The translations under genes were made by a program, and so were the position numbers. From assembly GCF_000518645.1 (NCBI RefSeq), contig NZ_JADZ01000011.1:244525-308524 (forward strand): a stretch of DNA of 64,000 bases, read 5' to 3'. Origin of the DNA: Curvibacter gracilis ATCC BAA-807. Lineage in GTDB: Bacteria > Pseudomonadota > Gammaproteobacteria > Burkholderiales > Burkholderiaceae_C. Position 1 is the first letter of the stretch; each line of letters opens with the position of its first letter. The notes under the pieces are model-generated. The model was not told where the DNA came from and did not search any database. It worked only from the letters and a program-made list of their open reading frames with translations. This document shows positions 1 to 8,754 of the stretch, piece by piece.

Positions 1-1233
1 GGTCGCCACGCCATTGCCCACCAGATTGGTCAGGGCGCGGGCCTCGGACATGAAGCGGTCGATGCCCAGGATCAGCGCCAGGCCGGCCACCGGCACATGA
101 CCCACGGCCGACAGGGTGGCGGCCAGCACGATGAAGCCGCTGCCGGTCACACCGGCGGCGCCCTTGGAGGTCAGCAGCAGCACGGCCAGCAGGGTCAGCT
201 GCTGCACCAGGGTCATGGGGGTGTCGGTGGCCTGGGCGATGAAGACAGCGGCCATGGTGAGGTAGATCGAGGTGCCGTCCAGGTTGAACGAGTAGCCCGT
301 GGGGATGACCAGGCCCACCACCGACTTGCGGGCACCGAGGTTTTCCATCTTTTCCATCATGCGAGGCAGCACCGACTCGGAGGACGAGGTGCCCAGCACG
401 ATCAGCAGTTCTTCCTTGATGTACTTGATGAACTTCCAGACGCTGAAGCCGTGCACACGGGCGATGGTGCCCAGCACCAGGAAGATGAAAATCAGGCAGG
501 TCAGGTAGAACGAGCCCATCAGCTTGCCCAGGCTGAACAGCGAACCGATGCCGTACTTGCCGATGGTGAAGGCCATGGCGCCAAAGGCGCCGATCGGAGC
601 CACCTTCATGATGATGCCCACGATGTCGAACAGCACATGCGAGGTCTTTTCGATGAAGTCGAACACCAGGGTGCCGCGACCGCCGAACTTGTGCAGGGCA
701 AAGCCGAACAGCACCGCGAACAGCAGCACCTGCAGGATTTCGCCCTTGGCAAACGCATCCACCACCGAGCTGGGGATCACGTTGAGCAGGAAGTCGACCG
801 TGCCCTGCATCTTGCCCGGGCCGGTGTAGGCCGCGATGCCCTTGGTGTCGAGCGTGCTGGGGTCGACGTGCATGCCCTCGCCCGGGGCCAGCACGTTCAC
901 GACGACCAGCCCCACCACCAGGGCCAGCGAGCTGACGATCTCGAAATACATCAGCGCCAGGCCACCGGTCTTGCCGACCTTCTTCATGTCTTCCATGCCG
1001 GCAATGCCCACCACCACGGTGCAGAAGATGATGGGGGCGATGATCATCTTGATGAGCTTGATGAAGCCGTCACCCAGGGGTTTCATGTCGGCGCCCAAGC
1101 CGGGGTTGAAGTGCCCCAGCAAGACCCCGATGGTCACAGCGACCAGAACTTGCACATAAAGAGACTTGTACAGCGGCCGCTTTGCGGGGCTGGTGACTGC
1201 GCTGGTTTGAAGTTTGTTTTGGTTTGCGGTCAT
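1..1233 (-). CDS. dctA: C4-dicarboxylate/proton symporter DctA (3' end cut by window edge)
   Basis: Inner-membrane secondary transporter that imports succinate, fumarate, malate and related C4-dicarboxylates for the TCA cycle. The frame is open from the ATG at 1233 to the window edge, giving 411 codons of a protein that is usually about 430-450 residues. Hydrophobic segments follow one another throughout. The family signature [12 protein letters not shown] is present, followed by [14 protein letters not shown], the substrate and cation binding region of the DAACS family. The last visible residues are NLVGNGVAT. The start is the only upstream ATG ahead of the first hydrophobic segment. A dyad and a possible -10 lie upstream. 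Confidence 0.95.
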   Translation of the reverse strand, partial: MTANQNKLQTSAVTSPAKRPLYKSLYVQVLVAVTIGVLLGHFNPGLGADMKPLGDGFIKLIKMIIAPIIFCTVVVGIAGMEDMKKVGKTGGLALMYFEIVSSLALVVGLVVVNVLAPGEGMHVDPSTLDTKGIAAYTGPGKMQGTVDFLLNVIPSSVVDAFAKGEILQVLLFAVLFGFALHKFGGRGTLVFDFIEKTSHVLFDIVGIIMKVAPIGAFGAMAFTIGKYGIGSLFSLGKLMGSFYLTCLIFIFLVLGTIARVHGFSVWKFIKYIKEELLIVLGTSSSESVLPRMMEKMENLGARKSVVGLVIPTGYSFNLDGTSIYLTMAAVFIAQATDTPMTLVQQLTLLAVLLLTSKGAAGVTGSGFIVLAATLSAVGHVPVAGLALILGIDRFMSEARALTNLVGNGVAT

Positions 1234-1538
1234 ATCAAAAAAGCCCGAGGAACGCTCCGGCCTGCTCGGAAGTGGGCGCGATTGTATAGCCCATGAAACA
1301 CGCCGGCATTGTGGGATTCCACAACAGGCCCAGCAGTGTCACGAAGGTGCAAAGCCATGCCGCAAAGGGTTTCAGGGGTAAGCATCTACTCACAAAGAAG
1401 CCGTCAGCACGCGCTGATTGGCCAGAGCCTGCGCCCGCCCCGAAAGGCCCTGGCCGAGCGGATGCAGGCCGAGGGACCGATGGGCCGCCGGGTCGAGCCG
1501 GGCCTGGGCGGGTAGAAGTGACGGTGCGGCGAGCCTGG
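1234..1538 (-). promoter_or_regulatory. dctA upstream region with a dyad
   Basis: This 305-base spacer lies between the antiporter stop and the dctA start and holds no convincing gene. On the minus strand a possible -10 TACAAT occupies 1286-1281. Just upstream is a perfect dyad TTGTGG-GATT-CCACAA at 1309-1324, which would overlap the -35 region. That placement suggests a regulator site, but no regulator can be named from the sequence. The rest shows no further signal to me. Confidence 0.35.
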
Positions 1539-2780
1539 CTAGCCGGCCGACTCCAGCCGACGCGCCAGGGCCGAATGACGACACAGCCAGGCGCACAGTG
1601 GCCCGGAGGCACCGAACAACAGCGGGTTCAGCGCAATCGAGATCAGCGCCCCCGCCACCACCAGGCTCTGACCCTCGGCGGGCAGCAGGCCCAGCGTGCG
1701 CCCCAGCCCCACCAGGATGAAAGAGAACTCGCCGATCTGCGCCAGGCTGGCCGCGATGCGCAAAGCCGTGCTCAGAGACTGACCCAGGGCCACCACCAGC
1801 AAGGCGGCAGCCACCGTCTTGCCCAGCATGATCACCAGCACCACCCCCAGCACCTGCAGCGGGCGGTCGATCAGCACCTGGGGGTCGAACAACATGCCCA
1901 CCGAGACAAAGAACAACACGGCAAAGGCATCCCGCAGCGGCAGCGATTCTTCCGCGGCCTGGTGACTGAACTCGGACTCGCGCATCACCATGCCGGCAAA
2001 AAAGGCGCCCAGCGCAAACGACACGCCGAACAGCGCCGCCGAGGCATAGGCAATGCTGACGGCACCCGCCACCACGCACAGCGTGAAGAGCTCGCGCGAG
2101 CCGGTGCGGTGCACCTGCTTGAGCAACCAGGGGAAGAGACGGCGCCCCAGCACCAGCATCACTGCCACAAAGGCACCGACGCGCAGCAGTGTCAGCCCCA
2201 AGGTGCCCAGCAAGGAGGCACTGCCGGCAGCGGTCTCCGCCTGGGCCGGCCCTCCCAGCACGCCCGCCAGGGGCGGCAGCAGCACCAGCACCAGCACCAT
2301 GGCCAGGTCTTCCACGACCAGCCAGCCGATCGCCACCCGCCCGGTGAAGGAATCGGTCAGCCCGAAGGACTCGAGCGCCCGCAGCAAGACCACCGTGCTG
2401 GCCACCGACAAGGCCAGCCCCAGCATCAGGGCAGGCCCCAAGGCCCAGCCCCAGGCCCAGGCCAGTCCCATGCCCATCAGGGTGGCCACCGTCATCTGCA
2501 CCACCGCCCCAGGCAGGGCCAGGCGGCGCACCGCCATCAGGTCGGCAAAGGAGAAATGCAGACCCACACCGAACATCAGCAGCATGATGCCGATCTCGGC
2601 CAGCTGCGAAGCGATTTCGGCGTCGGCCACGAAGCCCGGGGTGAAAGGCCCCACGATCATGCCCGTGACCAGGTAGCCCACCAGGGCAGGCAGGCGCAGG
2701 CGCACGGCGACGAAGCCCAGGATCAGGGACAGGCCCAGGCCCACGGCAATCGTGCTGATCAGGGAAACACTGTGGGGCAT
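1539..2780 (-). CDS. Kef/YbaL-type (CPA2) cation:proton antiporter, membrane domain only
   Basis: A 413-residue polytopic inner-membrane protein of the CPA2 monovalent cation:proton antiporter family. The conserved core includes EIGIMLLMFGVGL, then LALSVASTVVLLRALE and GWLVVEDL, where the acidic VVED pair is expected in ion translocation. YbaL/KefB-type proteins usually continue into a cytoplasmic TrkA-N NAD-binding domain, giving about 560 residues or more. This one stops after HSALARRLESAG, at the expected domain boundary, and no TrkA-N sequence follows before dctA. The ATG at 2780 is preferred over an upstream TTG at 2852 because family similarity begins there. The ion specificity cannot be told. 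Confidence 0.85.
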   Translation of the reverse strand: MPHSVSLISTIAVGLGLSLILGFVAVRLRLPALVGYLVTGMIVGPFTPGFVADAEIASQLAEIGIMLLMFGVGLHFSFADLMAVRRLALPGAVVQMTVATLMGMGLAWAWGWALGPALMLGLALSVASTVVLLRALESFGLTDSFTGRVAIGWLVVEDLAMVLVLVLLPPLAGVLGGPAQAETAAGSASLLGTLGLTLLRVGAFVAVMLVLGRRLFPWLLKQVHRTGSRELFTLCVVAGAVSIAYASAALFGVSFALGAFFAGMVMRESEFSHQAAEESLPLRDAFAVLFFVSVGMLFDPQVLIDRPLQVLGVVLVIMLGKTVAAALLVVALGQSLSTALRIAASLAQIGEFSFILVGLGRTLGLLPAEGQSLVVAGALISIALNPLLFGASGPLCAWLCRHSALARRLESAG

Positions 2781-2931
2781 GGGCAGAAGGTCCTCATCGG
2801 GGTGGTGGTGGGCAGGATGCCGCGCTGGCAGAAACCCTCGCGGCGCTGTCAATGGGCTGTAAAGCCTTCCCGTCGGAATCGATCATCCCCTCATGGTTCC
2901 CGTTCGTCGGCGTGATTGTTCAAAAAAGACG

Positions 2932-2956
2932 AAAAAAAACCCCGCCTGAGGCGGGG
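2932..2956 (-). terminator. Intrinsic terminator of the pha operon
   Basis: On the minus strand CCCCGCC-TCA-GGCGGGG is followed directly by eight T residues, 37 bases after the phaB stop. This separates phaCAB from the co-oriented antiporter. Confidence 0.9.
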
Positions 2957-2992
2957 TCGACTGAAAGCGGGGCCGTCTTCAGCCCAGCTGCA

Positions 2993-3730
2993 TCAGCCCA
3001 TGTGCAGGCCACCGTTGACCGAGAAGTCAGCGCCGGTGGAGTAGCCACCCTCGTCCGACGCCAGCCAGGCGATGATGGAGGCGATTTCGCTGGGCTCGCC
3101 CAGGCGCTTGACGGGAATGGTGCCCACGATCTTGTCGAGCACGTCAGGGCGGATCGCCTTGACCATGTCGGTGCCGATGTAGCCCGGGCTCACCGTGTTC
3201 ACGGTCACGCCCTTGGTGGCCAGTTCCTGGGCCAGGGCCATGGTGAAGCCGTGCATGCCGGCCTTGGCAGCCGAGTAGTTGGTCTGGCCAGCCTGGCCCT
3301 TTTCGCCGTTGACCGACGAGATGTTGACGATGCGGCCCCAGCCCTTTTCAACCATGTCGCCCACCACCTGCTTGGTGACGTTGAACATGCTGTTGAGGTT
3401 GGTCTCGATCACGGCGTCCCAGTCCTCGCGGGTCATCTTGAGGAACATGCGGTCGCGCGTGATGCCAGCGTTGTTCACCAGCACGTCGATCGAGCCATGC
3501 TCGGCCTTGGCCTTGCCGAAGGCTTCGACGGTGGAATCCCAATCGCCCACGTTGCCGACCGAGGCGTAGAAGGTGTAGCCCAGGGCCTTTTGTTCGGCCA
3601 GCCACTTGCTGAAGTCGCGGGTCGGGCCGCAGCCAGCGATGACCTTGAATCCTTCCTTGTGCAGGCGCTGGCAGATGGCGGTTCCGATGCCACCCATGCC
3701 ACCGGTGACGTACGCTACTTTTTGACTCAT
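2993..3730 (-). CDS. phaB: Acetoacetyl-CoA reductase (NADPH)
   Basis: Reduces acetoacetyl-CoA to (R)-3-hydroxybutyryl-CoA, the monomer for polyhydroxybutyrate synthesis, in the cytoplasm. The 245-residue length is typical. It is a short-chain dehydrogenase with the cofactor loop TGGMGGIG near residues 9-16, the NNAG motif, a catalytic Ser in ISSVNGEKGQAGQ and the Tyr-x3-Lys pair in NYSAAKAG. The start is the ATG at 3730, with AGGAGCGATTC upstream as a fair Shine-Dalgarno. It is the last gene of phaC-phaA-phaB and is followed by a strong terminator. Confidence 0.97.
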   Translation of the reverse strand: MSQKVAYVTGGMGGIGTAICQRLHKEGFKVIAGCGPTRDFSKWLAEQKALGYTFYASVGNVGDWDSTVEAFGKAKAEHGSIDVLVNNAGITRDRMFLKMTREDWDAVIETNLNSMFNVTKQVVGDMVEKGWGRIVNISSVNGEKGQAGQTNYSAAKAGMHGFTMALAQELATKGVTVNTVSPGYIGTDMVKAIRPDVLDKIVGTIPVKRLGEPSEIASIIAWLASDEGGYSTGADFSVNGGLHMG

Positions 3731-3736
3731 GAATCG

Positions 3737-3833
3737 CTCCTGATTATGTTTTTGCTATGCAATTTATAGCTATTGCGCCTGTTCGGGAGCGCTGCTGCAG
3801 CGCGCTCTCCTGTTTGCCATTTTGAACGGCAAA
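3737..3833 (-). other. phaA-phaB intergenic stem-loops
   Basis: The 103-base gap holds two inverted repeats: a GC-rich one at about 3785-3810 (GAGCGC against GCGCTC core) and TTTGCC/GGCAAA at 3813-3833 directly after the phaA stop. Neither is followed by a T-run, so they look like mRNA processing or stability elements rather than terminators. Confidence 0.4.
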
Positions 3834-5012
3834 TCAACGCTCAATGGTTAGGGCAACTCCCATGCCACCACCGATGCACAGGGAGGCGATGCCCTTCTTG
3901 GCATCACGTCGTTGCATTTCATGCAGAAGTGTCACCAAAATGCGGCAGCCCGAAGCACCAATCGGGTGCCCCAGAGCGATCGCGCCGCCATTGACGTTCA
4001 CCTTGCTGGTGTCCCAACCCATTTCTTGGTTCACGGCACAGGCCTGGGCCGCGAAGGCTTCGTTGATTTCGAGCAGGTCGAGTTCCGAAGCCGCCCAGCC
4101 GGCACGTTGCAAGGCCTTGGTGGAGGCCGGCACCGGGCCCATGCCCATGTAGGCCGGGTCCAGACCCGAGGTGGCAAAGCTGGCGATGCGGCCCAGCGGC
4201 TTCAAGCCCAGGCTGGCGGCACGCTTGGCGCTCATGACCATCACGGCGGCGGCACCGTCGTTGATGCCCGAGGCATTGCCGGCGGTCACGCTGCCGGCCT
4301 TGTCAAAGGCAGGGCGCAGGCCAGCCAGGGCGTCGGCGTTGGTCTTGCGGTTGATGAACTCGTCGGCATCGAACACCAGCGGATCGCCCTTCTTCTGGGG
4401 GATGGTGACGGGGACGATTTCGTCCTTGAAGCGGCCGGCTTCCTGGGCCGCTGCAGCCTTCTGCTGCGAGGCCAGGGCCAGGGCGTCCTGCTGCTCGCGG
4501 GTGACACCGTATTTCTTGGCCACGTTCTCGGCCGTGATGCCCATGTGGTATTGGTTGTAGACGTCCCACAGGCCGTCGACGATCATGGTGTCGACCATCT
4601 TCCAGTCGCCCATGCGCTGGCCGTCGCGCGAGCCCGGCAGCACGTGGGGCGACAGGCTCATGTTCTCCTGGCCGCCGGCGATCACGATGTCGCTGTCGCC
4701 CGAGGCCACGGCCTGGGCCGCCAGCATCACCGACTTGAGGCCCGAGCCGCACACCGCATTGATCGTGAGGCCCGGCGTGCCCTTGTCAAAGCCCGCCTTG
4801 ATGACGGCCTGGCGCGCCGGGTTCTGGCCAGCGCCTGCAGCCAGCACCTGGCCCAGAATCACTTCGCCCACCTGATCGGCGGACAGGCCGCTGCGGGCCA
4901 GGACTTCGCGGATCACCAGTGCGCCCAGATCGGTGGCCGGGATCTTGGCCAGTGAGCCACCAAACTTGCCGATGGCCGTGCGGGCGGCCGAAACGATGAC
5001 GATGTCTTCCAT
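3834..5012 (-). CDS. phaA: Acetyl-CoA acetyltransferase (beta-ketothiolase)
   Basis: Condenses two acetyl-CoA into acetoacetyl-CoA, the first step of PHB synthesis. It is 392 residues, the length of classical biosynthetic thiolases. The nucleophile is Cys88 in NAVCGSGLKS, and the second active-site pair is His349 in GHPIGASG and Cys379 in CIGGGMG. The NEAFA motif that closes the active site is also present. It sits between phaC (102-base gap) and phaB in the same orientation, so the three genes form one biosynthetic operon. A degradative thiolase is less likely given this context. Confidence 0.97.
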   Translation of the reverse strand: MEDIVIVSAARTAIGKFGGSLAKIPATDLGALVIREVLARSGLSADQVGEVILGQVLAAGAGQNPARQAVIKAGFDKGTPGLTINAVCGSGLKSVMLAAQAVASGDSDIVIAGGQENMSLSPHVLPGSRDGQRMGDWKMVDTMIVDGLWDVYNQYHMGITAENVAKKYGVTREQQDALALASQQKAAAAQEAGRFKDEIVPVTIPQKKGDPLVFDADEFINRKTNADALAGLRPAFDKAGSVTAGNASGINDGAAAVMVMSAKRAASLGLKPLGRIASFATSGLDPAYMGMGPVPASTKALQRAGWAASELDLLEINEAFAAQACAVNQEMGWDTSKVNVNGGAIALGHPIGASGCRILVTLLHEMQRRDAKKGIASLCIGGGMGVALTIER

Positions 5013-5114
5013 GTGTGCTCCAGTGTTTGTCGGTCAATAAATCAGTGCGTACAGCGCTCAGTATGTCTCGCCCGGGACAAGCAAAAATGAAACCTGACCT
5101 GGGTTTTTCCCGGA

Positions 5115-6827
5115 TCAGGCTTTTTGCTTGACGTAGCGGCCCGGGGCCGGTTCGATGGCCTTGTACTTGGCGCCCTTGCCGTAGGTCTTCGGAGCGGGCA
5201 CCAGCTTGCCCGCATGGCCCGCCAGCCATTCGGTCCAGTCGGTCCACCAGCTGCCTGCGTGCTCCTGGGCGCCAGCCAGCCATTCGGCATGGGTGGCGGG
5301 CAACTTGCCATCGCTGCGGATCCAGTGGCTGCGCTTCTTCTTGGCCGGGGGGTTGATCACGCCGGCGATGTGGCCCGAGGCCCCCATCACGAAGCGTTTC
5401 TTGCCCGGCAGGTGGCGGGTGGACGCATAGGCCCCCGTGATCGGCACGATGTGGTCTTCGCGCGAGCCGTACAGGTAGACCGGGATGTCGACCAGGCCCA
5501 GGTCGACGGGCACGCCGCAGACCACCGCCTTGCCCGGCTTAACCAGGTTGTTTTCGAAGTAGGTGTTGCGCAGGTACCAGGCGTAGAAAGGCCCGGGCAG
5601 GTTGGTGGAGTCGCTGTTCCAGTACAACAGGTCGAAGGCCGGCGGGGTTTCGCCCTTGAGGTAGTTGCCCACCACGTAGTTCCAGACCAGGTCGTTGGGC
5701 CGCAGGAAGCTGAAGGTGGAGGCCAGCTCCTGCCCCTTGAGCAAGCCGCCCTGCCCCATCTGCATTTCGCGGAACTTGACGAAGGCGTCGTCGATGAACA
5801 GGTCGAGGATGCCGGTGTCCGAGAAATCGAGGAAGGTGGTCAGGAAGGTGGCCGACTCGACCGGCTTCTCACCGCGCTGGGCCAGCACCGCCAGTGCCGT
5901 GCCCAGGATGGTGCCGCCCACGCAGAAGCCCAGCGCATTGAGGGTCTTGGCGTCGGTGATGTCCTGCACGGTGTGGATGGCCTGGATGGCGGCGTGCTCG
6001 ATGTAGTCGTCCCAGGTCTTCTGGCCCATGCTCTCGTCGGGGTTGCGCCAGCTCACCACAAAGGTGCGGTGCCCTTCGGCCACCAGGTGGCGGATCAGCG
6101 AGTTCTCGGGCTGCAGATCGAGGATGTAGAACTTGTTGATGCAAGGCGGGATGAGCAGGAAGGGGCGCTCATGGACCTTGGCGGTCAGGGGCTTGTATTC
6201 GATCAGCTGGAACAGCTCGTTCTCGAACACCACGGCGCCCTCGGTGGTGGCCACGTTGCGGCCCACTTCGAACAGGCTTTCATCGGTCTGGCTCATGTGG
6301 CCCTGCTGCAGGTCGTGCATCAGGTTCTGCAGGCCTTTGGCGATGCTCTCGCCCTGGGTTTCCAACGCTTTTTTCTGGGCTTCGGCATTGAAGGCCAGGA
6401 AGTTGCTGGGCGCCGACGCCGCCGCCCATTGCTCGACGGCGAAACGGATCCGGGCGCGGGTCTTGTCGTCGGCCTGCACGGCCTCGGCCAGGCCGGCCAG
6501 GCTGCGGCTGTTGAGCAGGTAGACCGCCGCGGTGAAGCTGGCCAGCGGGTTGCTGCCCCAGGCTTCGCCGGCAAAGCGCCGGTCACGCGCCTCGGGGGTG
6601 CCCGCGAGGCTGGCGTTCCACAGGTCGGTGGCCTCTTTGACGTACTGCTGCTGCAGCGCCTGCAGCTTTTCGGTATCAAAGCTGATCTGGGGCACGGGCG
6701 CGGCACCGGCCGCGGGCAGCGAAGGAAGCCCCAGTTGCTGGAACGCCTGCAGGGCCTTGCCCCAGCCCTCGCTCAGCATGTGTTGAAATTGCTGGGCGCT
6801 TTGACCCCACTGTGCTTCAGGATTCAT
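5115..6827 (-). CDS. phaC: Class I poly(3-hydroxyalkanoate) synthase
   Basis: Polymerises (R)-3-hydroxyacyl-CoA into polyhydroxyalkanoate on granules. The 570-residue length fits class I synthases. The lipase-like box is G-F-C-V-G with the acyl-carrying nucleophile at Cys302. The other catalytic residues appear to be Asp458 (SREDHIVP) and His486 (GASGHIAGV). An N-terminal region of about 200 residues precedes the hydrolase fold, as in the family. A strong GAGGAGA ribosome site precedes the ATG at 6827. It is first in the phaCAB operon. No phaR-like regulator or phasin follows in this window. Confidence 0.97.
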   Translation of the reverse strand: MNPEAQWGQSAQQFQHMLSEGWGKALQAFQQLGLPSLPAAGAAPVPQISFDTEKLQALQQQYVKEATDLWNASLAGTPEARDRRFAGEAWGSNPLASFTAAVYLLNSRSLAGLAEAVQADDKTRARIRFAVEQWAAASAPSNFLAFNAEAQKKALETQGESIAKGLQNLMHDLQQGHMSQTDESLFEVGRNVATTEGAVVFENELFQLIEYKPLTAKVHERPFLLIPPCINKFYILDLQPENSLIRHLVAEGHRTFVVSWRNPDESMGQKTWDDYIEHAAIQAIHTVQDITDAKTLNALGFCVGGTILGTALAVLAQRGEKPVESATFLTTFLDFSDTGILDLFIDDAFVKFREMQMGQGGLLKGQELASTFSFLRPNDLVWNYVVGNYLKGETPPAFDLLYWNSDSTNLPGPFYAWYLRNTYFENNLVKPGKAVVCGVPVDLGLVDIPVYLYGSREDHIVPITGAYASTRHLPGKKRFVMGASGHIAGVINPPAKKKRSHWIRSDGKLPATHAEWLAGAQEHAGSWWTDWTEWLAGHAGKLVPAPKTYGKGAKYKAIEPAPGRYVKQKA

Positions 6828-6881
6828 GTTGTCTCCTCATGAACTGTCCGTTGAAAATTGATTGGGGTTGATCCGGATTCT

Positions 6882-6894
6882 TGCAGACTCTGCA
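6882..6894. promoter_or_regulatory. Perfect dyad upstream of phaC
   Basis: TGCAGA-C-TCTGCA lies 55 bases upstream of phaC, in the divergent region shared with the gene at 6919. GC-rich TGC/GCA dyads are known targets of PhaR-type PHB regulators, so this is a candidate operator. The assignment is inference. Confidence 0.35.
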
Positions 6895-6918
6895 GCTTGA
6901 TCACGTATTTATATCAAC

Positions 6919-7275
6919 ATGTACCTCGTTCTTATCGCCTGGATGTATGTCGCCGTGATGATGGCTGTGGCAGAAGCCACCAGCACCACGGGAACATTGC
7001 TCGGCGCATTGGTCACCTTTGTACTCTATGGCTTGCTGCCGATGTCGATCGTGCTGTATCTGATGGGGGCACCAGCAAGACGAAAGGCGGCGAAGAAAAG
7101 AGAGGCGGCAGATGCAGCACTGGCCATGGGCGCGTCAACACCCGTTGGGCCGATCGATCCGACGAACGTGGCCACCAGCACAGAGCCCCTGTCAGGCCAG
7201 CCAGATGCAGGCCGCCATGCGACCGGTGCCGCCGAGCCGGTGGCTGTCGCGCCGGTGCGAGAAGAAGCTCGCTGA
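6919..7275 (+). CDS. Small membrane protein of unknown function
   Basis: A 118-residue protein with two predicted membrane segments: LVLIAWMYVAVMMAVAEA at residues 3-20 and LLGALVTFVLYGLLPMSIVL at about 27-46. A basic stretch ARRKAAKKR and a long polar, Ala/Pro-rich cytoplasmic tail follow. It resembles conserved Burkholderiales hypothetical proteins, from memory. No clear Shine-Dalgarno precedes the ATG. Its last 84 bases overlap the 3' end of pgeF on the opposite strand. I cannot assign a function. Confidence 0.65.
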   Translation: MYLVLIAWMYVAVMMAVAEATSTTGTLLGALVTFVLYGLLPMSIVLYLMGAPARRKAAKKREAADAALAMGASTPVGPIDPTNVATSTEPLSGQPDAGRHATGAAEPVAVAPVREEAR

Positions 7276-8046
7276 TTGGGTGTGGGTGCACCAGGCGGTT
7301 GTGCCATCGTTGCCATACACGGCACTGACACCGGCGGCCCGCAAGCGCAGGCGGGCCAGGCCCGCCAGATCGGCCAGCCAGTGGCCGGGCCGCTGCGCCA
7401 CAGGCTGGAACAAGGCCAGGGCCTCGGGCTGAGCACGGGCGAAGGCCTGGCGCACCTCCTCGCCCACCTCGAAGGCCGAGGGGCCGATGCAGGGCCCCAG
7501 CCAGACCAGAAGGTCTGAGGCCGCCAGCACAGGGGCCTGGGGCCGTGCCCGGACAAAGGCCTGCACGGCCGATTCCAGGATGCCGCGCCCCTGCTCGCCG
7601 GCCAAACCGCGCCAGCCGGCATGAAAGGCGCCCACACGCTGGCCGGCACGGTCGGTGATCAGCACGGGCAGGCAGTCGGCCACCATCATGACCAGGGCCT
7701 GGCCGTGGTGGCCGGTGATGGAGCCGTCCGCCGCCTTCCCCGACAGCACTTCACCAGGGGCCTGGCGGTCCAGGTCGAGCACATCACAGCCGTGCACCTG
7801 GTTCAGAAACAGCAACTCGCCGCCGCCTCGTTCATGCACCGCAGCCTGCAGCAGCGCCCGGTTCTGCGCCACATGCTCAGGCCGGTCACCCACGTGGGCG
7901 CCCAGGTTGAGGGCATCCCAAGGGGCCGCGCTGACACCCCCGTGGCGGGTGGTGAACAGCGCGCGCACCGAGGCCGGGGCTGGCCATTCAGGCTCGAACC
8001 AAGGGGCTGCTGCGCTGGCCGGCGCTGAAACTGAAGGCTGCGCCAC
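7192..8046 (-). CDS. pgeF: Purine nucleoside phosphorylase / laccase-domain protein (PgeF/YfiH family)
   Basis: A member of the family long called multicopper polyphenol oxidase or laccase domain, now regarded as purine nucleoside phosphorylases, with a role in peptidoglycan editing in E. coli. The conserved metal-site residues are visible: His in LNQVHGCDV, Cys in VADCLPV and His in GAFHAGWRG. The start is taken as GTG at 8046, giving 284 residues. It has GAGG eight bases upstream inside the preceding isomerase gene and lies two bases after that gene's stop; no ATG exists before the conserved core. It is therefore probably co-transcribed with the isomerase. Confidence 0.88.
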   Translation of the reverse strand: MAQPSVSAPASAAAPWFEPEWPAPASVRALFTTRHGGVSAAPWDALNLGAHVGDRPEHVAQNRALLQAAVHERGGGELLFLNQVHGCDVLDLDRQAPGEVLSGKAADGSITGHHGQALVMMVADCLPVLITDRAGQRVGAFHAGWRGLAGEQGRGILESAVQAFVRARPQAPVLAASDLLVWLGPCIGPSAFEVGEEVRQAFARAQPEALALFQPVAQRPGHWLADLAGLARLRLRAAGVSAVYGNDGTTAWCTHTQSASFFSHRRDSHRLGGTGRMAACIWLA

Positions 8047-8048
8047 GT

Positions 8049-8687
8049 TCAGGCCTCGGCGTCCGGACACTGCGAGGGCTGGGCCCGCTGGAAGGCCTCC
8101 AGGGCCATGCAGGACTCGAACACGGCCAGGGTGCGGTCCAAGCCCTCGAAATTCACCTTGAAACGCTGTCCATTGAAGATCTGGGGCACCAGGCAGCAAT
8201 CGGCCAGCCCGGGGGTGTCGCCATGGCAGAAGCGCCCGGTACCCGCCTGGGCGAGTTGGCGCTCGAAGGCTTCCAGGCCCTGGCGCACCCAATGGCGGTA
8301 CCAGGTGTTCTTGGCCTCGTCGTCGACCTGGAGCTCTTGCGACAGGTACTTGAGCACGCGCAGGTTGTTGATCGGGTGGATCTCACAGGCAATCGTCTGC
8401 GCCAGGGCGCGCACGCGGGCCCGGCCCAGGGGATCGGCGGGCAGCAGGGGCGGCTCGGGGTGGGTTTCGTCGAGGTACTCGATGATGGCCATCGACTGGG
8501 TCAGGTGGGCGCCGTCCACCTCCAGCATGGGCACCAGGGCGTCGCCCACCAGGCTGGCATAGGCGGGAGCACGGTGCTCGCCCTTGACCAGGTGCACCGG
8601 CTGGTAGTCATAAGGCAGGCCCTTGAGCTGCAAGGCGATGCGCACGCGGAACGAGGCGGAAGATCGGAAATAGTTGAAGAGCTTCAT
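8049..8687 (-). CDS. Zeta-class glutathione transferase: maleylacetoacetate or maleylpyruvate isomerase
   Basis: A 212-residue thioredoxin-fold plus helical GST. The zeta-class active site is SSASFRVRIAL at residues 9-19, where the common SSCSxR has Ala in place of Cys. Further family marks are VPMLE, LTQSMAIIEYL, and the C-terminal HPINNLRVL and DTPGLADCCLVPQ. Such enzymes isomerise maleylacetoacetate (tyrosine catabolism, maiA) or maleylpyruvate (gentisate pathway, nagL). A FAH-family hydrolase, the next step in either pathway, is encoded 434 bases away on the opposite strand. I cannot choose between the two substrates. Confidence 0.85.
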   Translation of the reverse strand: MKLFNYFRSSASFRVRIALQLKGLPYDYQPVHLVKGEHRAPAYASLVGDALVPMLEVDGAHLTQSMAIIEYLDETHPEPPLLPADPLGRARVRALAQTIACEIHPINNLRVLKYLSQELQVDDEAKNTWYRHWVRQGLEAFERQLAQAGTGRFCHGDTPGLADCCLVPQIFNGQRFKVNFEGLDRTLAVFESCMALEAFQRAQPSQCPDAEA

Positions 8688-8754
8688 GAGCGCAAGGATA
8701 AGGGCTGACGGTAGACTCCAGGGCATCATTGAACGAGCCACCAAAGAGACGCCC

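Noticed and set aside
97..1296. 399-codon open frame on the plus strand
   Set aside because: Antisense of dctA, whose transporter motifs are clear on the minus strand.
1390..1538. Possible frameshifted continuation of the antiporter into a TrkA-N domain
   Set aside because: Only about 50 further codons are open in the neighbouring frame, they lack a GxGxxG motif, and the available space is far too small.
5124..6842. 572-codon open frame on the plus strand
   Set aside because: Mirror of phaC with no family similarity and an Arg/His/Gly-rich composition.
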